From NCBI GenBank assembly GCA_944381085.1, contig CALWJX010000092.1, forward strand, positions 1 to 52,439: a DNA stretch of 52,439 bases. The letters are read 5' to 3'. The stretch's first letter is position 1. Every line of letters begins with the position of its first letter. A model generated the notes under the pieces. That model was not told the origin of the DNA and searched no databases. It saw nothing but the letters and a program-made list of their open reading frames with translations. The DNA is from an uncultured Clostridia bacterium (GTDB lineage Bacteria; Bacillota; Clostridia; Oscillospirales; CAG-272). Below are positions 33,903 to 43,877 of the stretch, one piece after another. The translations under genes were made by a program, and so were the position numbers.

Positions 33903-36032
33903 ATGCCACGTTGCTTATATAACAGCGGTTTTGCAACATTCTTATATACAGATTCAGCTTCGATATACAGAATATTGGATGACAATTACCATGGCGAAGC
34001 ACTGACCACCACAAGAGACGCGTGGAAAGCGGAGATCGACATTATGAAGAACGTGGTTTCTTCACTTAACAATGTTGATGGCCAAATTATATTTGAATAC
34101 GATATTCCTCGTCTTGGCAAAAGAATCGACGTTGTCCTCCTTTATCGCGGTGTTGTATTCTGCCTTGAATTTAAGGTTGGTGAGTCAAAAATTCTCGAAA
34201 CGAATATTGACCAGGTCTTGGACTACGCTTTGGATCTGAAAAACTTCCATAAATTCAGTGAGGACAAGGTTATCGCCCCTATTTTGGTATCTACTAATTA
34301 TTCCAATCGCAGTACATCCATACAAATGTCGGTGTATGACGACAGGGTAATAAATCCATTGGTAACCGGAAAAGCAGGAATATCTGCTTTGATTGACAAT
34401 GTGTTGGAAAAATTCCCGAGCGAAGCTCCGGTTCATAACGATTGGGTGATCAGTCCTTATGCGCCTACGCCGACCATTGTTGAGGCTGCCAAAACACTTT
34501 ACGAAAGTCATTCGGTTGAAAATATCACAAGACATGAAGCGGATAAGGTTTCAACCGATGCAACGATAAAATATATCCTTGATGTAATACAGAATAGCAA
34601 ATCAAACGGAGAGAAAAGTATCTGCTTTGTGACAGGCGTGCCAGGCGCAGGCAAAACACTCGTCGGCCTTGATGTTGCTGTAAAGCAGACCTATCAAGGA
34701 AATGATGCTCCTGTTGAAGACGAAGGCGCAGTATATCTTTCCGGAAACGGCCCGCTGGTTGCTGTGCTTACAGAAGCTCTCGCGAAAGATAATTATCAGA
34801 AATGTCGTGACAGAAACGAAAAGAAAAACTTGACAGATTCACGGAGAGAGGTAAGCAAGTTTATTCAAATCATCCACCGTTATCGTGATAATATGTTAGC
34901 AAAAATAAAGAACCCCGTTGAAAATGGAGTGCTGGAAATCGATCCTGAAAAGGCTGTGAAATTGGCGGAATCGGGTTATGGTGAGGTTGAACATGTTGCA
35001 ATTTTTGACGAGGCACAGCGCTCATGGACACATAAAAGAATTGCCGACTACTTAAAGAGAGGCGGAACATACGGCAATAAACTGAAAGTTCCTAACTTCC
35101 CATTATCTGAGGCGGCTTTCTTGATATGGTCTCTCGATCAGAGAGAGGATTGGGCAACGATTGTTTGCCTTGTAGGTGGTGGTCAGGAGATCAATACCGG
35201 TGAAGCGGGAATTTCAGAGTGGATACATGCGCTGAATGACAAGTTCCCACATTGGAAAGTATATATTTCTCCGAAGCTTACAGAGCCGGAATATGCCGAA
35301 GGTAAGGTTAACGAGCTGTTGGCGAAAAACGAAAACGTTACGTATTCAGAAAACTTACATCTTGGCGTTTCTCTGCGTTCTTTTAGAGCAGAAAAGCTCT
35401 CTGCATTTGTTCATTCGATGCTCACCTTCAATACCGATGCGGCAGAATTGTATAATGAAATAAAAGACAGATATCCCATTGTCTTAACACGAGATATGGA
35501 AACTGCCAAGAGATGGCTTCATAATAAAGTCAGAGGAACAGAGCGTACAGGAGTGCTTATAACAAAAGAAGCTGCGCGTTTCAAACCGCTTGGCATTCAT
35601 ATTCTGCCTGCAGGAGATGAAAACGCAGTTCACTGGTTCCTTGAAGATAAAGTTGATACAAGAGCTTCCAATTATCTTGAAGATGCAGCTACCGAAATTC
35701 AAGTACAGGGCTTGGAACTTGATTATACCTGTGTGCTGTGGGATGCTGATATGAGATGCGATAATGGCAAATGGCGTTATTACACGTTTAATGGAAAAAC
35801 AGCGTGGAATGAAAAAATACCCGATACAGAGAATAAGCAAGAGCAGATCAAATATATGCTCAATGCTTATCGAGTGCTTCTCACAAGATCAAGAGCGGGT
35901 ATGGTGATTTGTGTTCCATCTGGTAATCCCAATAAGAATCCGAGTGGATTTTGGGAGGATAGCACACGCTTGCCTAAGTTCTACGATGGAACCTATCAAT
36001 ACTTAAAGAGTTTAGGAATTGAAGAAATATAA
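33903..36032 (+). CDS. PD-(D/E)XK nuclease fused to DUF2075 superfamily I helicase (copy 2)
   Basis: This is a 709-residue protein with ATG behind GAAAGGAGGTAGCACGT. The nuclease core is LGKRIDVVL, FCLEFK and NIDQVLDYALD. The helicase has GVPGAGKT, IFDEAQRSW, GGGQEINTGEAG and YRVLLTRSRAG. Homologous along its length to the protein at 9913 but without that copy's CxxC pair insertion. Here it precedes jetA by 18 bases, so it may cooperate with Wadjet or be an independent one-gene defence carried by the island family. Confidence 0.85.
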   Translation: MPRCLYNSGFATFLYTDSASIYRILDDNYHGEALTTTRDAWKAEIDIMKNVVSSLNNVDGQIIFEYDIPRLGKRIDVVLLYRGVVFCLEFKVGESKILETNIDQVLDYALDLKNFHKFSEDKVIAPILVSTNYSNRSTSIQMSVYDDRVINPLVTGKAGISALIDNVLEKFPSEAPVHNDWVISPYAPTPTIVEAAKTLYESHSVENITRHEADKVSTDATIKYILDVIQNSKSNGEKSICFVTGVPGAGKTLVGLDVAVKQTYQGNDAPVEDEGAVYLSGNGPLVAVLTEALAKDNYQKCRDRNEKKNLTDSRREVSKFIQIIHRYRDNMLAKIKNPVENGVLEIDPEKAVKLAESGYGEVEHVAIFDEAQRSWTHKRIADYLKRGGTYGNKLKVPNFPLSEAAFLIWSLDQREDWATIVCLVGGGQEINTGEAGISEWIHALNDKFPHWKVYISPKLTEPEYAEGKVNELLAKNENVTYSENLHLGVSLRSFRAEKLSAFVHSMLTFNTDAAELYNEIKDRYPIVLTRDMETAKRWLHNKVRGTERTGVLITKEAARFKPLGIHILPAGDENAVHWFLEDKVDTRASNYLEDAATEIQVQGLELDYTCVLWDADMRCDNGKWRYYTFNGKTAWNEKIPDTENKQEQIKYMLNAYRVLLTRSRAGMVICVPSGNPNKNPSGFWEDSTRLPKFYDGTYQYLKSLGIEEI

Positions 36033-36050
36033 CTGCAAAAGGAGTCATGA

Positions 36051-37460
36051 ATGAACATTTTTGATGTTGCAGGCGAGAATTTTTTCAAGCCTTTAACAAG
36101 TCAATTTAAAATTTTATATCTTGATTGTCTCACAATCATTTATGACTCCTACCGTTCGGAGTTGTCATATGGTATAGACCGAGAGATACTCGTATCAAAG
36201 CTTTCAGACTATTTTGAACATTCGAATATTTCTGATATTGAATTTGAAGATGAAGCGGAAATATTAAAGGATTCGCGTATGAAGGCAACAACATTCTTGC
36301 GAAAACTTAAGGATTTTGGTTGGGTTGAATATGAGATCTCAAACAATCAGACGGCAAGGGTCATTATGCCAGATCATGCGGTCTCAATCGTAAAAACTTT
36401 ATTGGATATTTCTAATCCTAAAGAAATGGAATATCAAAGTGAGATTGCAGTAATATATTCTACGCTTACCAATGAAGAGTTATTGGAACGTCCGTATCCT
36501 CAAGTTTTACGACCTGTCTTTGAAAGAACCCGTGCTTTGTTTGATGGTCTTAAAAAACTTAACACAAGCATTAAGAAGTATATCGAGGATATTACTGCGG
36601 ACAAGACATCTGAAGAAATTATCCATGATTTCTTTACCTATCATGACGAGATTGGTTCAAAAGCATATCACAGAATCAAGACAGAGGAAAATATCTCTCG
36701 TTTTCGCAACACAATAATCGGCCGTTTAAGAGATATTTTGAATGATCCGGATACCTTTGAAAAGACTGTAAAGGGTTATCAAAATATCGAAAATGAAAAT
36801 GATTATTATACAGCAGAGGAAGAAGTAAAAGCTCAAATAACCGCTATTATTGATAGCTTTAGATCCTATGACGATATTGTTTCTGAGATTGACAAGAAGC
36901 ACTCTAAATATCTCAAAAATGCTGTTGAGAGAGCAAAATTCTTGCTGCTCAATACGAACAATACCGAAGGAAAAATATCTACAATTCTTCAGTATATGGC
37001 AGAATGCTATAACCAGGAAGAGCAAAACAATTTGTTAGAAGACGCATCTGATGATATTTGTTCGCTGTTCAATATATTCCCACAGGGATTTCTTAGTGGT
37101 GAATCGCTTAAAGCTGTTGCTATATCTCGAAAGATTACAGATGTTGAGGATATCTTCGAGCCGATTGATATGACAGATGAAGAACGCGAATTGCGCAAAA
37201 TGGCGATATCCGAAAAGAACAAAAATAGATTTTCTAAAAAGAATGTTGAAGAATTTGTGTCGGGATTACTTTTGGAGAGGGAACACTTATCTGCATCGGA
37301 TATCCCGATTGAAACTAAGCGAGACTTGATTCGTATTATTTTCATTAGCCTATATGGACATTCTGCGAAGTCTGATTATATTGTGAAAGCCAAAGAAGAA
37401 ATTATATCGTCTCAGGGATTTAGATTCCGAGATTTTGAAATTAAAAGGAGGTCAAAATAA
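36051..37460 (+). CDS. jetA: Wadjet component JetA
   Basis: This is a 469-residue helical protein (FFKPLTSQFKILYLDCLTIIYDSYRSEL..., then a C-terminal EEREL...KNRFS region) matching the JetA family as I know it. JetA acts as the kleisin-like subunit joining the SMC heads of the Wadjet complex. The ATG follows AAAAGGAGTCATGA. It overlaps jetB by one base. The JetA type looks like the DUF5716-like class, but I do not assign a Wadjet subtype. Confidence 0.82.
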   Translation: MNIFDVAGENFFKPLTSQFKILYLDCLTIIYDSYRSELSYGIDREILVSKLSDYFEHSNISDIEFEDEAEILKDSRMKATTFLRKLKDFGWVEYEISNNQTARVIMPDHAVSIVKTLLDISNPKEMEYQSEIAVIYSTLTNEELLERPYPQVLRPVFERTRALFDGLKKLNTSIKKYIEDITADKTSEEIIHDFFTYHDEIGSKAYHRIKTEENISRFRNTIIGRLRDILNDPDTFEKTVKGYQNIENENDYYTAEEEVKAQITAIIDSFRSYDDIVSEIDKKHSKYLKNAVERAKFLLLNTNNTEGKISTILQYMAECYNQEEQNNLLEDASDDICSLFNIFPQGFLSGESLKAVAISRKITDVEDIFEPIDMTDEERELRKMAISEKNKNRFSKKNVEEFVSGLLLEREHLSASDIPIETKRDLIRIIFISLYGHSAKSDYIVKAKEEIISSQGFRFRDFEIKRRSK

Positions 37461-38098
37461 TGGAAATTGCAAATGTATTTGAGCATGTTTCAAAAGAGAA
37501 ATTCAGAAGTGCAGCCAATAAGTTGCTCGGCGAATGCTTTCTTTTGAAAAAGCATAAGGATACTGCCTCCGACTACAATTATATCTTGAATAACAAAGAT
37601 GCCTTTATAGAGTATTTTGAGGTTCTCGGATACGAGGTAATCATAGACGAACAAACTGGTGTTATAGGTCTTAACAATCCTGCAGGAACAGGAAGAATCC
37701 ATCTCAAGAAAATCGAGAGTGTTTTGCTTTTGATCCTTCGACTTTTATACATCGAACAAAGGAAGCAGCTTTCGCAGATCGAAGATGTAATTATCATTGC
37801 AGATGAAATATATGATAAGTATAATATGCTGAAAATGAACGCAAAGCTTGATAAGACTACAATGCGAAACACTTTGGGAATGTTTCAGCGCTATCACTTG
37901 ATCAGCAAGCTGGATGCGGATATGTCTAACCCCGATACGAGAATTATGGTATATCCGTCAATCCTATTTGCAGTTACTGTAAACAGTCTTGACGATATGT
38001 ATAATAGTGCAAAAGATAAGTTGGAAAAATATTCGGTGGGAGGTGACTCTTTTGGTACAATCGACTCCGCAGACGATGAAGAAGCTGACGAGAATTAA
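37460..38098 (+). CDS. jetB: Wadjet component JetB
   Basis: This is a 212-residue protein, DUF4194-like in size and position, with a winged-helix character (LLILRLLYIEQRKQLSQIEDVIIIADEIYDKYNML). JetB is the KITE-like partner that bridges JetA and JetC. AAAGGAGGTC lies just before the ATG. It overlaps jetC by 47 bp. Confidence 0.82.
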   Translation: MEIANVFEHVSKEKFRSAANKLLGECFLLKKHKDTASDYNYILNNKDAFIEYFEVLGYEVIIDEQTGVIGLNNPAGTGRIHLKKIESVLLLILRLLYIEQRKQLSQIEDVIIIADEIYDKYNMLKMNAKLDKTTMRNTLGMFQRYHLISKLDADMSNPDTRIMVYPSILFAVTVNSLDDMYNSAKDKLEKYSVGGDSFGTIDSADDEEADEN

Positions 38099-41000
38099 AC
38101 TCGTTAACTGGCACTACTTTGGTAATGAGACGATAGATGTCAATGGTTCGTTTTTGCTTAGCGGTGAAAATGCATCCGGAAAATCTACAATCCTCGATGC
38201 AATTCAGCTCATTCTGACTACCAATACAAGAAGATTCAACCCTGCCGCCAATGAAAAGAGCAAGCGTGACCTTAAAGGTTATGTAAGATGTAAGACCGGT
38301 GAAGAAGGGAATACATATGCTCGAAAAAATAGCGTGATTTCCTATGTTGCACTCGAATTTTACGAAGAGAGCAAGGATAGGTTTTTTGTACTTGGCGCAA
38401 AATTTGATTCTCCTGATGAAGAGGCAGAGATACGAAGAATCTGGTTCTGCGAAGAGGGAACATTGGATGGATTCAGCTTTATTGTAGACAATAAGCCTGC
38501 TACCGACGAGCAGTTCAAAAACAACGGTAAAAAGATTGCCTACATTAGGAGCACAAAAGAAGCTAAAGATCGATTTAAGCGCCGTCTTGGTAATTTGGAT
38601 GAGAATTTCTTTGATATGATTCCCAAGTCCTTGGCATTCAAGCCGATGGATAATGTTAAAAAGTTTATTACACAGTTTATTCTTCCCGAGAAGCAGATTG
38701 AAGTTGATGTACTTCGCGAAAATATTCGGAACTTGCGCGAGATGCAGGAGCTTATTAAAGAAGTTCGTAAACAAATTGAGCATCTTGGGAATATTATTGC
38801 AATAAATGACAGGATGGTTGAAATCAAGAGAGATATTCTTGTTATCGACATACTTTTGAAGATTGCTGAAATAGAAGATAAAAAAGCAAAGATTGAAGAG
38901 AACAACAAGTCGCTGGCGCTAAAAGATCAAGAATTAAAATCGAAAACTGCCGAATCCGAAAGAACCAAAACCTATCTTGCTTCGGAGCAGGAGAACTTAC
39001 AAGCGATTAGAATTGATATTAGCAATAATGAGTGCAGTAAGCTCATCTCGAAGCTCAATCAGGATTTGCAGCTTCTTGAAAAGGACAAGGAGTTCGTCGC
39101 TTCTCATGTAGAGGTTTTGCAGGCTCAACTTGAAAAAGCTATACGTGCGCTTAAATTTGTTCCCAGCGTGTCGGAAGATATAAATGCACTTGTTCTTCGC
39201 AATCTTGGTAAAGCTAATATGTCTCAGGCAGAGAGAGACGAGATATTTGTAATTCTGAACACGCTTTATAAAAAGGCAAATTCCGAGTTGAATGCTGAAA
39301 AGGCAGAAAAGAACCTTAAAGTGACCACTTTGAAGGAAGAGCTTTCTGACATTAAAAAGAAGATTGATAATCTTCGCAAAAATAAAATTACATATCCTAA
39401 AAACACGATTAGCTTAAAAGAAGCAATTGAATCTGAATTTGATTGTCGTTCTATAAGCGCAGATGTGCGTGTATTTGCAGATTTGCTTGAAGTTGTAAAG
39501 CCTGAATGGCAAAATGCGGTAGAAGGATATCTAAATACACAGCGTTTTAACATCATTGTGGACCCTCAGTACTATGATATCGCTACTGAAGTGTACGATC
39601 GCATGAAACACCAAATTGAGGGTGTCGCTTTAGTAAATACTCAGGCATTGGATTTGAAGAGCGAGACTGATGAAATGACATTGGCCTCGGTTGTTTCAAG
39701 TAAGAATCGTTATGCAAGAGCTTACGCGAATTACTTAATGGGACGAGTAGTTCTTTGTAATGAAGTTATAGAGCTAAAGCAGTATCCTATTGCTATTACT
39801 GCCGGATGTATGTTATATCAGGGGAAAGGACTTAGAAAGATCCCGGAAGATATTTATCGTATTCCTTATATCGGTAAATCGGCGATAGCGCGTCAGCTTG
39901 AAATAGCGGAAGCTGATTACAAGGCAATTAGTGAGCAATGCTATACTCTTGAGGCAAGAATTAAAGAAATAGATACTGCTCTCGATTATATCGGTGAGTG
40001 TGACTTAGGAGCGATAGAAAGATATCTTTCTTCTCCAATCGAGCTTGATGAAATTATAAAGAAAATACAGAAAACAGCTGCAGAACTTAAAGATGCGCAG
40101 AATGATCCTAATATCATTGCTTTGCAATTTAAGGAAAGAGAGTGCCTTGATCGAGTAAACGCTTTGAGTCAAAAGAAGGATGACTTAAAAACAAGTATTA
40201 TCAATCTTGATCGTGATATTTCAGATCTTAACAGCTCGATAAATAAGTTGAAAGCTCAGGTTTCTGAACTTGAGGAGCAGATTCAAAAGCTAAGTGATGG
40301 CGATAACAATGCTATTCTTGCTGCTGAGCAGAAGTATGCTGAGCATAGCAAGACAAAAGAGGCAGGTACTATTTACGATAACTATGGGCGTAGAAAAGCC
40401 GTGCTTGATAATCAGCATGGTAAACTCTTGCGCGAATTAATTAGTATGCAAGCCAGTTACAAAGAAGGCGAATACGGTACAGGCGAAGAGGTTATATTCG
40501 CTTATGCCCAGGAGTATCGCACACTTTCCAACCACAATCTAATTGAATACGAGGAAAAGCTGAATAAGGCTAAAGAGGATTGCGAACTTGAGTTCCGTGA
40601 AAACTTCCTTGCTCGTATGAGAGAAAATATTGAGAGTGCACAGGATATTTTTAAAAACCTTAATAAAGCTCTGAAAAACATTTACTACGGAAATGATTCT
40701 TATAAATTCCATTATTCTGCCCATAGCAGGAAGCAGGGGCTTTATGAGATGATTACCTCAGAAGTAAATATGGGTGGATTCACGCTCTTTGCAAGTGAGT
40801 TTGAAGAACGTTATCATAGCGAAATGGAAGACCTTTTCTCAAAGCTAACTGAATCGGATGAGCATGGAGATAAAATTCTTTCCGAGTATACCGACTATCG
40901 CGAGTATATGGATTATGATATTGAAATCGTATCTAAAGATGGAAAATCACAATATTTCTCTAAGATCTACGGTGAGAAAAGCGGTGGCGAAACGCAGACT

Positions 41001-41264
41001 CCGTATTATGTTGCTATTGCGGCATCGTTCGCTCAGATGTATAGTGTCGGAGAAACCATCAGAATCATTATGCTAGACGAAGCATTTGACAAGATGGATG
41101 ATGATCGTATTGAAAACATGATGAAATTCTTGCGCTCGCAAAACTTCCAAATTATTCTCGCGACACCGCCCGCAAAAATCGAAACAATCGGAGAGTATGT
41201 TGACACCGTATTGGTTACATATCGAAACGGATATTCAAGTATTGTTGAGGAGTATGATTTATGA
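38052..41264 (+). CDS. jetC: Wadjet component JetC, SMC-like ATPase
   Basis: I start it at TTG 38052, with GGGAGGTG 9 bases upstream, giving 1070 residues and an N-terminus just before the first SMC strand. Walker A GENASGKST (near 40), long coiled coils (about 250-420 and 640-820), a hinge-like segment with ADLLEVVKPEWQNAVEGYL, the signature SGGETQTPYYVA and Walker B IRIIMLDEAFDKMD (near 1007). JetC extrudes DNA loops and, with JetD, cuts small circular DNA such as plasmids. Not a housekeeping SMC: jet genes surround it. Confidence 0.92.
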   Translation: MVQSTPQTMKKLTRIKLVNWHYFGNETIDVNGSFLLSGENASGKSTILDAIQLILTTNTRRFNPAANEKSKRDLKGYVRCKTGEEGNTYARKNSVISYVALEFYEESKDRFFVLGAKFDSPDEEAEIRRIWFCEEGTLDGFSFIVDNKPATDEQFKNNGKKIAYIRSTKEAKDRFKRRLGNLDENFFDMIPKSLAFKPMDNVKKFITQFILPEKQIEVDVLRENIRNLREMQELIKEVRKQIEHLGNIIAINDRMVEIKRDILVIDILLKIAEIEDKKAKIEENNKSLALKDQELKSKTAESERTKTYLASEQENLQAIRIDISNNECSKLISKLNQDLQLLEKDKEFVASHVEVLQAQLEKAIRALKFVPSVSEDINALVLRNLGKANMSQAERDEIFVILNTLYKKANSELNAEKAEKNLKVTTLKEELSDIKKKIDNLRKNKITYPKNTISLKEAIESEFDCRSISADVRVFADLLEVVKPEWQNAVEGYLNTQRFNIIVDPQYYDIATEVYDRMKHQIEGVALVNTQALDLKSETDEMTLASVVSSKNRYARAYANYLMGRVVLCNEVIELKQYPIAITAGCMLYQGKGLRKIPEDIYRIPYIGKSAIARQLEIAEADYKAISEQCYTLEARIKEIDTALDYIGECDLGAIERYLSSPIELDEIIKKIQKTAAELKDAQNDPNIIALQFKERECLDRVNALSQKKDDLKTSIINLDRDISDLNSSINKLKAQVSELEEQIQKLSDGDNNAILAAEQKYAEHSKTKEAGTIYDNYGRRKAVLDNQHGKLLRELISMQASYKEGEYGTGEEVIFAYAQEYRTLSNHNLIEYEEKLNKAKEDCELEFRENFLARMRENIESAQDIFKNLNKALKNIYYGNDSYKFHYSAHSRKQGLYEMITSEVNMGGFTLFASEFEERYHSEMEDLFSKLTESDEHGDKILSEYTDYREYMDYDIEIVSKDGKSQYFSKIYGEKSGGETQTPYYVAIAASFAQMYSVGETIRIIMLDEAFDKMDDDRIENMMKFLRSQNFQIILATPPAKIETIGEYVDTVLVTYRNGYSSIVEEYDL

Positions 41265-42445
41265 TCAAATACGAAAAGCAAATATTGAATGTCCTTCTTG
41301 ATAAATATGAAGGCAGTAAAAGCTTTATCGGAACAAACCAAGTGAATCAAAGCTTTACATGCAAAGTGGCTCAGATGTTTCCGAAATATAAGGATGATTC
41401 TGAATACGAGCTTTTTTGCGCCATAAATGAAGCAGTCGATAATTTAGAGGCACAAGACTTTGTAACAGCTAAAAAGTTGAAAAGTGGAGTTGTGCAAAGT
41501 GTTACTCTGAGTTTGGACGCTATAAACGAAGCATACGAGTACTTAGGCCGCATCCCTAAAAGTGATATTATTATTGATCTGAAAAATATATTGCTTCTTT
41601 ATAAAGATTGCAATGTAATCTTGTCAGCGTATTGCTCTCGCCAGTTGGAACGTCTCGCCGAAAACAAATCGGTTGAATTTTTTGATAACAATTTTGATAT
41701 GTATGAGTCAATTCTCAAAGTCGTCTCAAAAATAACCGAGGTCAAAAACGAGACATTTGAAAGAGATTTCTCCATTCAGGTCTTAGGTGATTCAAAAGCA
41801 TTTGAAAAGATACGTTCAAAGGTTGTAGCACTCCTCTATGAATATGGAGATTTTCCGGACAGAGAAACACTTTTAGCGGATCTGAACATCGTAAAGAACC
41901 CCGGACATGTCTATTTTAAGGGAAAAGGGAAAATTGCTGTTTGTGGTCAGCAAATTGACTTCTCACAGATGTCCGGCGATATGGCAATATCTTCGGAGAT
42001 GCTTAAAAACGTGGATGATATCACCGTGTTTGGAGATGTTGTCATTACGATAGAGAATCTAACCACGTTTAATGCCTTCAATTGCGAGAATTCTTTTGCA
42101 ATATATCTTGGCGGTTATCATAATACAAGCAGAAGAAATTTTATAAAAAAGGTTTATGAGCAAAACCCGGATAAGCAATACTTGCATTTTGGCGATATTG
42201 ACGCAGGAGGTTTTTACATTCTTCAGCATCTGAGAAATAAAACCGGTATTTCGTTTGCTCCATACTGTATGGATGTGAAAACGTTGAAAGCGAATCTGAA
42301 ATACACGAAAAAGCTCACGGAAAGCGATAGAAAACGTCTTGCTGCGTTAGCTGAAACGGAGTTTGAAGAGACCGTTGAGTTTATGCTTGAGAACAACTGC
42401 AAGCTCGAACAAGAGACAATGGATTTAATGGAGATAGGAATATGA
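41261..42445 (+). CDS. jetD: Wadjet component JetD, Toprim nuclease
   Basis: This 394-residue protein overlaps jetC by 4 bases (ATGA). An N-terminal DUF3322-like domain is followed by a topoisomerase VI-A/Toprim-like fold. LHFGDIDAGGFYILQHL (near residue 310) has the acidic D-x-D pair, and ITIENLTTFNAF carries the conserved Glu. JetD is the nuclease that cleaves DNA trapped by the SMC motor. It overlaps the NUDIX gene by 4 bases. Confidence 0.9.
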   Translation: MIKYEKQILNVLLDKYEGSKSFIGTNQVNQSFTCKVAQMFPKYKDDSEYELFCAINEAVDNLEAQDFVTAKKLKSGVVQSVTLSLDAINEAYEYLGRIPKSDIIIDLKNILLLYKDCNVILSAYCSRQLERLAENKSVEFFDNNFDMYESILKVVSKITEVKNETFERDFSIQVLGDSKAFEKIRSKVVALLYEYGDFPDRETLLADLNIVKNPGHVYFKGKGKIAVCGQQIDFSQMSGDMAISSEMLKNVDDITVFGDVVITIENLTTFNAFNCENSFAIYLGGYHNTSRRNFIKKVYEQNPDKQYLHFGDIDAGGFYILQHLRNKTGISFAPYCMDVKTLKANLKYTKKLTESDRKRLAALAETEFEETVEFMLENNCKLEQETMDLMEIGI

Positions 42446-42828
42446 CCGAAGTAGTAGCCGCCCTTATCTGGCAGGGCAATAAATTCATGATATGCCAACG
42501 CCCGGAACACAAAGCGCGAGGGCTTCTTTGGGAGTTTGTCGGTGGCAAGGTCGAACCGGGAGAAACAAAAGAACAAGCGCTAATCCGTGAGTGCAGAGAA
42601 GAGCTTGCGATAACGCTGTCTGTCGGTGACGTATTTATGGATGTAGTCCACGAATATCCCGACTTGACGGTACATCTGACGTTGTTTAACGCCACGATCG
42701 CCGAAGGAGAACCGCAGAAGCTGGAGCACAACGACATCCAATGGATCACGCCGAGCGAGATTCCAAACTACGATTTCTGCCCGGCAGATGAAGAAATACT
42801 TGCAAAAATTTGCGAGGTATATAAATGA
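42442..42828 (+). CDS. NUDIX hydrolase, MutT-like (copy 2)
   Basis: This 128-residue protein is almost identical to the copy at 11997. NUDIX box GGKVEPGETKEQALIREC then REELAI, with Ala in place of the last Gly. Its ATG overlaps the jetD stop and its end overlaps the TipAS gene, so it is translated as part of the Wadjet transcript although it belongs to the island backbone. Confidence 0.9.
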   Translation: MTEVVAALIWQGNKFMICQRPEHKARGLLWEFVGGKVEPGETKEQALIRECREELAITLSVGDVFMDVVHEYPDLTVHLTLFNATIAEGEPQKLEHNDIQWITPSEIPNYDFCPADEEILAKICEVYK

Positions 42829-43199
42829 AGAATTACGAAAGCGAGGTTCGTGAGCGTTGGGGTAACACCGACGCTTACCGCGAGCACGAACAGAAAACAA
42901 GAAACTACACAAAAGAGAAGTGGGCTGAAGCAAACGATGGCTTGATGACGATCTTTGCCGAGTTTGGCGCGTGCAATGAAAGTGGAGCGAGTACCGATTC
43001 TGCTGAGGTACAGGCGCTTGTTGCCAAGTTTCAGGCGCACATCACCGCCAACTATTACACCTGTACAGACGAGATCCTTGCAGGGCTTGGCAAAATGTAT
43101 GTCGCCGATGAGCGATTCAAGAAGAATATCGACAAGTATGGAGAGGGAACTTCTGAGTTTGCCTCGGAGGGGATAAGAATATATGTTGAAAATAAATAA
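42825..43199 (+). CDS. Stand-alone TipAS-like protein (copy 2)
   Basis: This 124-residue protein has ATG overlapping the NUDIX stop by 4 bases. Same fold signatures as the copy at 13967 (KNYESEVRERWG, NYYTCTDEILAGLGKMYVAD, KKNIDKYGEG). The tight coupling to NUDIX here shows the ancestral order that the reverse transcriptase interrupts in element 1. Confidence 0.82.
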   Translation: MKNYESEVRERWGNTDAYREHEQKTRNYTKEKWAEANDGLMTIFAEFGACNESGASTDSAEVQALVAKFQAHITANYYTCTDEILAGLGKMYVADERFKKNIDKYGEGTSEFASEGIRIYVENK

Positions 43200-43581
43200 A
43201 CGTTTTTTGATTGCTCTTCTCACTTTCACGTTGCCGTTGGGATGCGTTGGTTGTTCGGATGGTGGTTCTGCAACCTACGAGCAGATCGACGGAGCAAAAG
43301 CCAAGGCGTTGATGGACAGCGAGAGAGGATATATTATCATTGATGCGAGAACACAGGAGGAATACGACCAGGGGCATATCCCCGGAGCGATACTGATTCC
43401 CGAATACGAGATTGCAGACCGCGCTGAAAAGGAGCTTCCCGATAAGGATCAGTTGATTCTCGTCTATTGCCGAAGCGGCAGAAGAAGCAAAATTGCAGCC
43501 GAGGAGCTTGTCAATCTTGGTTATACCAATGTCAAGGAGTTCGGCGGCATTATCGATTGGAAATATGAGATTGAAAAATAA
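43183..43581 (+). CDS. Rhodanese-like lipoprotein (copy 2, intact)
   Basis: This is a 132-residue protein. The N-terminal signal (LKINKRFLIALLTFTLPLG) ends in a GCVGC lipobox, so it should be a surface lipoprotein. The rhodanese domain has IIDARTQEEYDQGHIPGA and the active loop YCRSGRRSK with Cys near residue 102. It probably transfers sulphur or acts as a redox protein outside the membrane. It overlaps TipAS by 17 bp. The element 1 copy is broken. Confidence 0.87.
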   Translation: MLKINKRFLIALLTFTLPLGCVGCSDGGSATYEQIDGAKAKALMDSERGYIIIDARTQEEYDQGHIPGAILIPEYEIADRAEKELPDKDQLILVYCRSGRRSKIAAEELVNLGYTNVKEFGGIIDWKYEIEK

Positions 43582-43694
43582 TGGGTAAAGAGAATTTCAA
43601 TAGGAACGGCATTTGAGTTGGAGAGAAGGTCGGACAGACTTTCTCGTATGGAAAGAAGATTAAATAAGAACTAACCATAAAAGGAGATAAGAAA

Positions 43695-43877
43695 ATGGCT
43701 ACGCAATATCCAAATCAATATTACGCAGAGTTAGCAGGGATGATAATCAAATCTCCCTCTCTTTCAATGAAAGAAGGAGAAGTGTGCTTTTATGAGGGAA
43801 AAGCAAAATCATATCAGGTAGTTACAAAGATTGTGGAAAAGCCAAAAACCAAAACTTCATTTTTCTTAACTCCTTAG
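43695..43877 (+). CDS. N-terminal fragment of an unrecognised protein
   Basis: This 60-residue frame has ATG behind AAAAGGAGATAAGAA, a proper start. Sequence MATQYPNQYYAELAGMIIKS then EGEVCFYEGKAKSYQV. It ends at a TAG exactly where deformylase-related DNA begins in another frame, so it is probably the surviving start of a longer gene joined to the deformylase by deletion. Family not recognised. Confidence 0.5.
   Translation: MATQYPNQYYAELAGMIIKSPSLSMKEGEVCFYEGKAKSYQVVTKIVEKPKTKTSFFLTP

Noticed and set aside
38052..41264. Housekeeping SMC or SbcC
   Set aside because: jetA, jetB and jetD flank it with overlapping starts, so it is the Wadjet SMC-like subunit.
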